Below are positions 62,686 through 64,000 of a DNA stretch of 64,000 nucleotides, piece after piece; position 1 is the stretch's first letter, and each line of letters opens with the position of its first letter. Made by a program: the position numbers and the translations under genes. The notes under the pieces were generated by a model. That model was not told where the DNA came from, ran no database searches, and saw nothing but the letters and a program-made list of their open reading frames with translations. The DNA is from Parachryseolinea silvisoli (GTDB taxonomy: Bacteria; Bacteroidota; Bacteroidia; Cytophagales; Cyclobacteriaceae): positions 248,001 through 312,000 of the forward strand of contig NZ_JAIOAO010000005.1 in NCBI RefSeq assembly GCF_021190955.1, given 5' to 3'.

Positions 62686-64000
62686 AGAGGGCTTTTTTTT
62701 CCGTCACCGACGCCGTCGGAACCTCGAGAGTTTTGTAATAGTTCGGCAGTATAATGAAGAACGATGATCCCTCTCCCGGCGTAGACGTCACGCGCACCTG
62801 GCCCTTCAGCCGTTTGAGCGTTTCGTGAAAGACAAATAATCCGAGACCGGAGCCTTTGGAGTCCGTGCTAGCCCGGTAAAACATATCAAAGATTTTATCG
62901 ATGTGCTCCGGCCCTATACCGATGCCGTTGTCACGCACCTCGACGGTCGCCTCCAATTCATTGACGGTCAGAAACAGCTTGATATACGACTGTTCTTTGC
63001 CCGGGTCGGAATAGCGAATGGCATTCGAGATCAGGTTGTTCAACAGGATCGTGACCCGATTGCGATCGGAATAGAAGGGCGTGACTTCCTGGATCACGAT
63101 TTCCCGCGTCAGGCGTCCGTTTCCGGCAGGGAAGCTGTGCCCCTCGAAAACCTCTTCCACCAGCTGGTATAGATCCAACTGCTCGGGTTTAATGAGCAGA
63201 CGTTTGTTCTTGGAAAAGCTTACGATTTGGGCGATGAAGGCATCCGAACGCTGAATGCTTTTTTCCATCATGTCGAAGTATACCACCAGGTTCTCCTGCT
63301 GGTTATCGTAGCGCATAATATTAATCAGGCCCAACAGGGACGTCAGCGGCGAGCGTAAATCGTGCGCGGTGCTGTATAAAAAATTATCGAGCTCGCGGTT
63401 GAGCTTCTTTAACTGCCGGTTCTTACGCTTGAGCAATTTTGATTTCGACTGGATCTCTTTCAGCTGCGCATTGGTTTGATGCATCAGAATGTTGAAGGCG
63501 GCCGTGAGCGCGTTGATCTCGTTCGCCGCGTGGCGCACGTTGAAGTCGATGGGCCCGGGCTTCTTATGTACAATCGACATGCGTACCAGCGACGATAAAC
63601 GTGCAATGGGCTCTGACAACCGGCGCGAGATCCACAATCCCGAAATGAGGGAGAAAAATACGGCGCCCGTGAGCATGGCGATATAGAACAGCCGCGCGTT
63701 CTGTTGTGCCTGTACGGACTGCCGCAGCGAGTATTCGGACAGCAGGAAGTATTGGTTGCTGAGCGCCGACGTCAGCTCGTTCAGCTCACGGCGCAAGCCG
63801 TCTTTGTTGCTCAGGCCGATCTGTGACTGGATGTTGACCAGTTCGTTGAAGAGCCGCTGGTATTCCAACATGTGTGTGCGCGCTTCGGTACTGTCGCCGT
63901 GAAAACGCGCCATGTCGCGCATGACCTTGACGGCTGCGCGGTTAAACGTATTGCGATATACCGTATCGTGCCGCAGAAAGAAATCTTTTTCGTGGCGGCG
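62672..64000 (-). CDS. Membrane sensor histidine kinase (partial, continues past right edge)
   Basis: 442 residues are visible; the frame is open at 64000, so the start is outside. A Met at the 63922 position is internal. The visible part begins with RRHEKDFFLRHDTVYR, the periplasmic bundle motif shared with the 31245-33113 sensor. A membrane helix follows (FYIAMLTGAVFFSLISGLWI), then HAMP, a coiled coil, HisKA with FLYSTAHDLRSPLTSL (phospho-His) and HATPase with NLISNAIRYS, VRDNGIGIG and GSGLGLFVF. It overlaps the downstream small gene by 14 bases. No response regulator is seen nearby. Confidence 0.9.
   Translation of the reverse strand, partial: RRHEKDFFLRHDTVYRNTFNRAAVKVMRDMARFHGDSTEARTHMLEYQRLFNELVNIQSQIGLSNKDGLRRELNELTSALSNQYFLLSEYSLRQSVQAQQNARLFYIAMLTGAVFFSLISGLWISRRLSEPIARLSSLVRMSIVHKKPGPIDFNVRHAANEINALTAAFNILMHQTNAQLKEIQSKSKLLKRKNRQLKKLNRELDNFLYSTAHDLRSPLTSLLGLINIMRYDNQQENLVVYFDMMEKSIQRSDAFIAQIVSFSKNKRLLIKPEQLDLYQLVEEVFEGHSFPAGNGRLTREIVIQEVTPFYSDRNRVTILLNNLISNAIRYSDPGKEQSYIKLFLTVNELEATVEVRDNGIGIGPEHIDKIFDMFYRASTDSKGSGLGLFVFHETLKRLKGQVRVTSTPGEGSSFFIILPNYYKTLEVPTASVTEKKALYEAS

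Noticed and set aside
1..64000. tRNA, rRNA, insertion sequence or prophage genes
   Set aside because: None could be recognised by reading either strand; a tRNA scan was not possible here.

Overview
The window comes from a member of the Bacteroidota, most likely a Cytophagales-type soil or sediment bacterium. This is inferred from a SusC/SusD pair, a FecI/FecR/TonB-receptor locus, several secreted proteins ending in type IX secretion (T9SS) sorting domains, AUG starts without strong Shine-Dalgarno sequences, and TAnnTTTG (-7) promoter elements. The sequence is moderately GC-rich. No rRNA, tRNA, prophage, insertion sequence or CRISPR array was recognised.

Layout. 1-4339: a cut-off GAF-type regulatory protein, two glycosyltransferases, ruvC and an FkbM methyltransferase. 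4340-8340: a REP-like element, a small exported protein, an alpha/beta hydrolase and a secreted GH16 glycanase. 8345-11559: a copper/heavy-metal module made of an AraC regulator with a metal-binding-like N-terminus, a CopA-type P1B ATPase and a small HMA chaperone. 11871-17954: a partner-switching (stressosome-like) operon RsbR-RsbS-RsbT-RsbX-like, running with overlapping genes into a PAS histidine kinase and a response regulator, followed by a GAF histidine kinase. 17955-22741: an exported PCC-domain protein, a basic DUF6496-like protein, a membrane protein, a tail-specific protease and a coupled helical exported protein. 22807-30367: a SusC/SusD locus, a TetR regulator, a small membrane protein and a secreted phosphodiesterase, tied together by two copies of one palindromic operator. 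30489-38374: two small proteins, a HAMP/GAF sensor, a degenerate receiver, a phospholipase C and a GH18 chitinase.

38612-50294 is a long minus-strand block. In transcription order it holds the ECF sigma factor FecI, FecR, an STN-type TonB-dependent receptor, a beta-helix lipoprotein, two YWTD beta-propeller lipoproteins, a small coiled-coil protein and a secreted subtilase. The remainder (50639-64000) holds an acetyltransferase, polyphosphate kinase, a T9SS type B LamG protein, a NarL/TPR-kinase two-component pair, a NUDIX hydrolase, a DUF6266-like protein behind an 11-bp tandem repeat array, a GT39-type membrane glycosyltransferase and a histidine kinase cut by the right edge.

The most interesting non-coding signals are: a shared TetR operator overlapping two promoters; at least three very short promoter-to-terminator units that look like small RNAs; a plus-strand terminator between fecR and the TonB receptor, resembling the cis-antisense RNAs of Bacteroides polysaccharide loci; a dispersed CTCACACTCACGCTG-type repeat that has also entered a coding region; and double-hairpin REP-like elements.
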